DNA of 6,756 nt from Azospirillum brasilense (GTDB taxonomy: Bacteria > Pseudomonadota > Alphaproteobacteria > Rickettsiales > UBA3002): positions 1 to 6,756 of the forward strand of contig QFOX01000084.1 of assembly GCA_003241645.1 (NCBI GenBank). The letters are read 5' to 3'. The position numbers and the translations under genes are program-made. Below the pieces are notes generated by a model. It was not told where the DNA came from, did no database searches, and saw nothing but the letters and a program-made list of their open reading frames with translations. Every line of letters begins with the position of its first letter. Position 1 is the stretch's first letter. This document shows positions 6,473 to 6,756 of the stretch, piece by piece.

Positions 6473-6751
6473 ATGGGTTTGTTCCGTAATGCTTGCAACC
6501 GTTTTCTGGCATGGGTAAAGCCCACTACCCATGCAGGGCCAGTGGTGCCATCTACACCAACCGCTCCCTTACCACGCAAAGTACTAAGGGATGAAGATGC
6601 GTTTGATTTGCCCGGCCCTACGGTTGGCCGCCATGCGCACCGCGTACTGCATAGCCACGGGCATTCGCATGCACATGGCCATACGCACGGAGCGAAACCA
6701 TCAAAGAACGTATCGCCAACCACCGAGCCACCAATTAAAGCCCAAGACTAA
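6473..6751 (+). CDS. Small His-rich protein of unknown function at the operon end
   Basis: The 92-residue product has no convincing signal peptide. Its N-terminus (G-L-F-R-N-A-C-N-R-F-L-A-W-V-K) could form a short amphipathic helix that touches the membrane, and the rest looks disordered and Pro-rich. The main feature is a cluster of nine His in residues 54-72, mostly alternating (H-S-H-G-H-S-H-A-H-G-H-T-H), like the metal-chelating stretches of CDF transporter loops and nickel chaperones. It starts nine bases after czcA and codon use matches its neighbours, so it is probably the last gene of the efflux transcript. It is complete and ends in TAA at 6749..6751. A cytosolic metal buffer or a donor to CzcA is plausible but inferred. 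I do not recognise a named family. It is not a fragment of a transporter, as no membrane segments follow. Confidence 0.7.
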   Translation: MGLFRNACNRFLAWVKPTTHAGPVVPSTPTAPLPRKVLRDEDAFDLPGPTVGRHAHRVLHSHGHSHAHGHTHGAKPSKNVSPTTEPPIKAQD

Positions 6752-6756
6752 CGAAG

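Noticed and set aside
6653..6700. Short tandem repeat in the last gene (repeated CAT/CAC with Gly, Ser, Ala codons)
   Set aside because: The repetition is explained by the alternating His codons of the metal-binding stretch, and the DNA copies are not exact.

Overview
The window carries one heavy-metal efflux locus from a Gram-negative bacterium. It has outer-membrane, periplasmic and inner-membrane pump components with Sec-type signals. Codon use is moderately GC-rich. The regulator and adaptor resemble proteobacterial versions, and the adaptor's C-terminal ending is of a kind I associate mainly with alphaproteobacteria. A proteobacterium is therefore likely; the class is a weak inference.

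Layout. On the minus strand at the left is a CsoR/RcnR-family metal-sensing repressor (37..303). It may lead into a second minus-strand gene whose first codons lie at 7..1. An 85-base divergent intergenic region (304..388) follows. It holds a G-tract pseudo-palindrome of the kind CsoR/RcnR proteins bind and a perfect 8-bp inverted repeat built on AAGCAA half-sites. Rightward from there come a small secreted His-rich protein in the position of CzcI (389..745), a hairpin (760..783), czcC (814..2082), czcB (2072..3334), czcA (3344..6463) and a small cytosolic-looking His-rich protein (6473..6751). From czcC on, the genes overlap or lie 9 bases apart, so they are very probably one transcript.

How the genes work together. 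CzcA is the proton-driven RND pump with the acidic D-D-E triad of the Zn/Co/Cd (CzcA) class. CzcB is the periplasmic adaptor and CzcC the outer-membrane channel. The two His-rich proteins at the operon ends probably buffer or deliver metal on the periplasmic and cytosolic sides. The divergent repressor is the likely metal-responsive switch for both directions.

Oddities. czcC carries an in-frame TAA at codon 217 (1462..1464). The reading frame stays open and homologous on both sides, so this is a single nonsense codon, not a frameshift, and the channel gene is probably broken as read. CzcB joins its two lipoyl half-motifs almost directly, so it has essentially no alpha-helical hairpin. The two His-rich proteins flanking the pump genes end in nearly the same short peptide. 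No mobile element, CRISPR array, tRNA or rRNA was seen.
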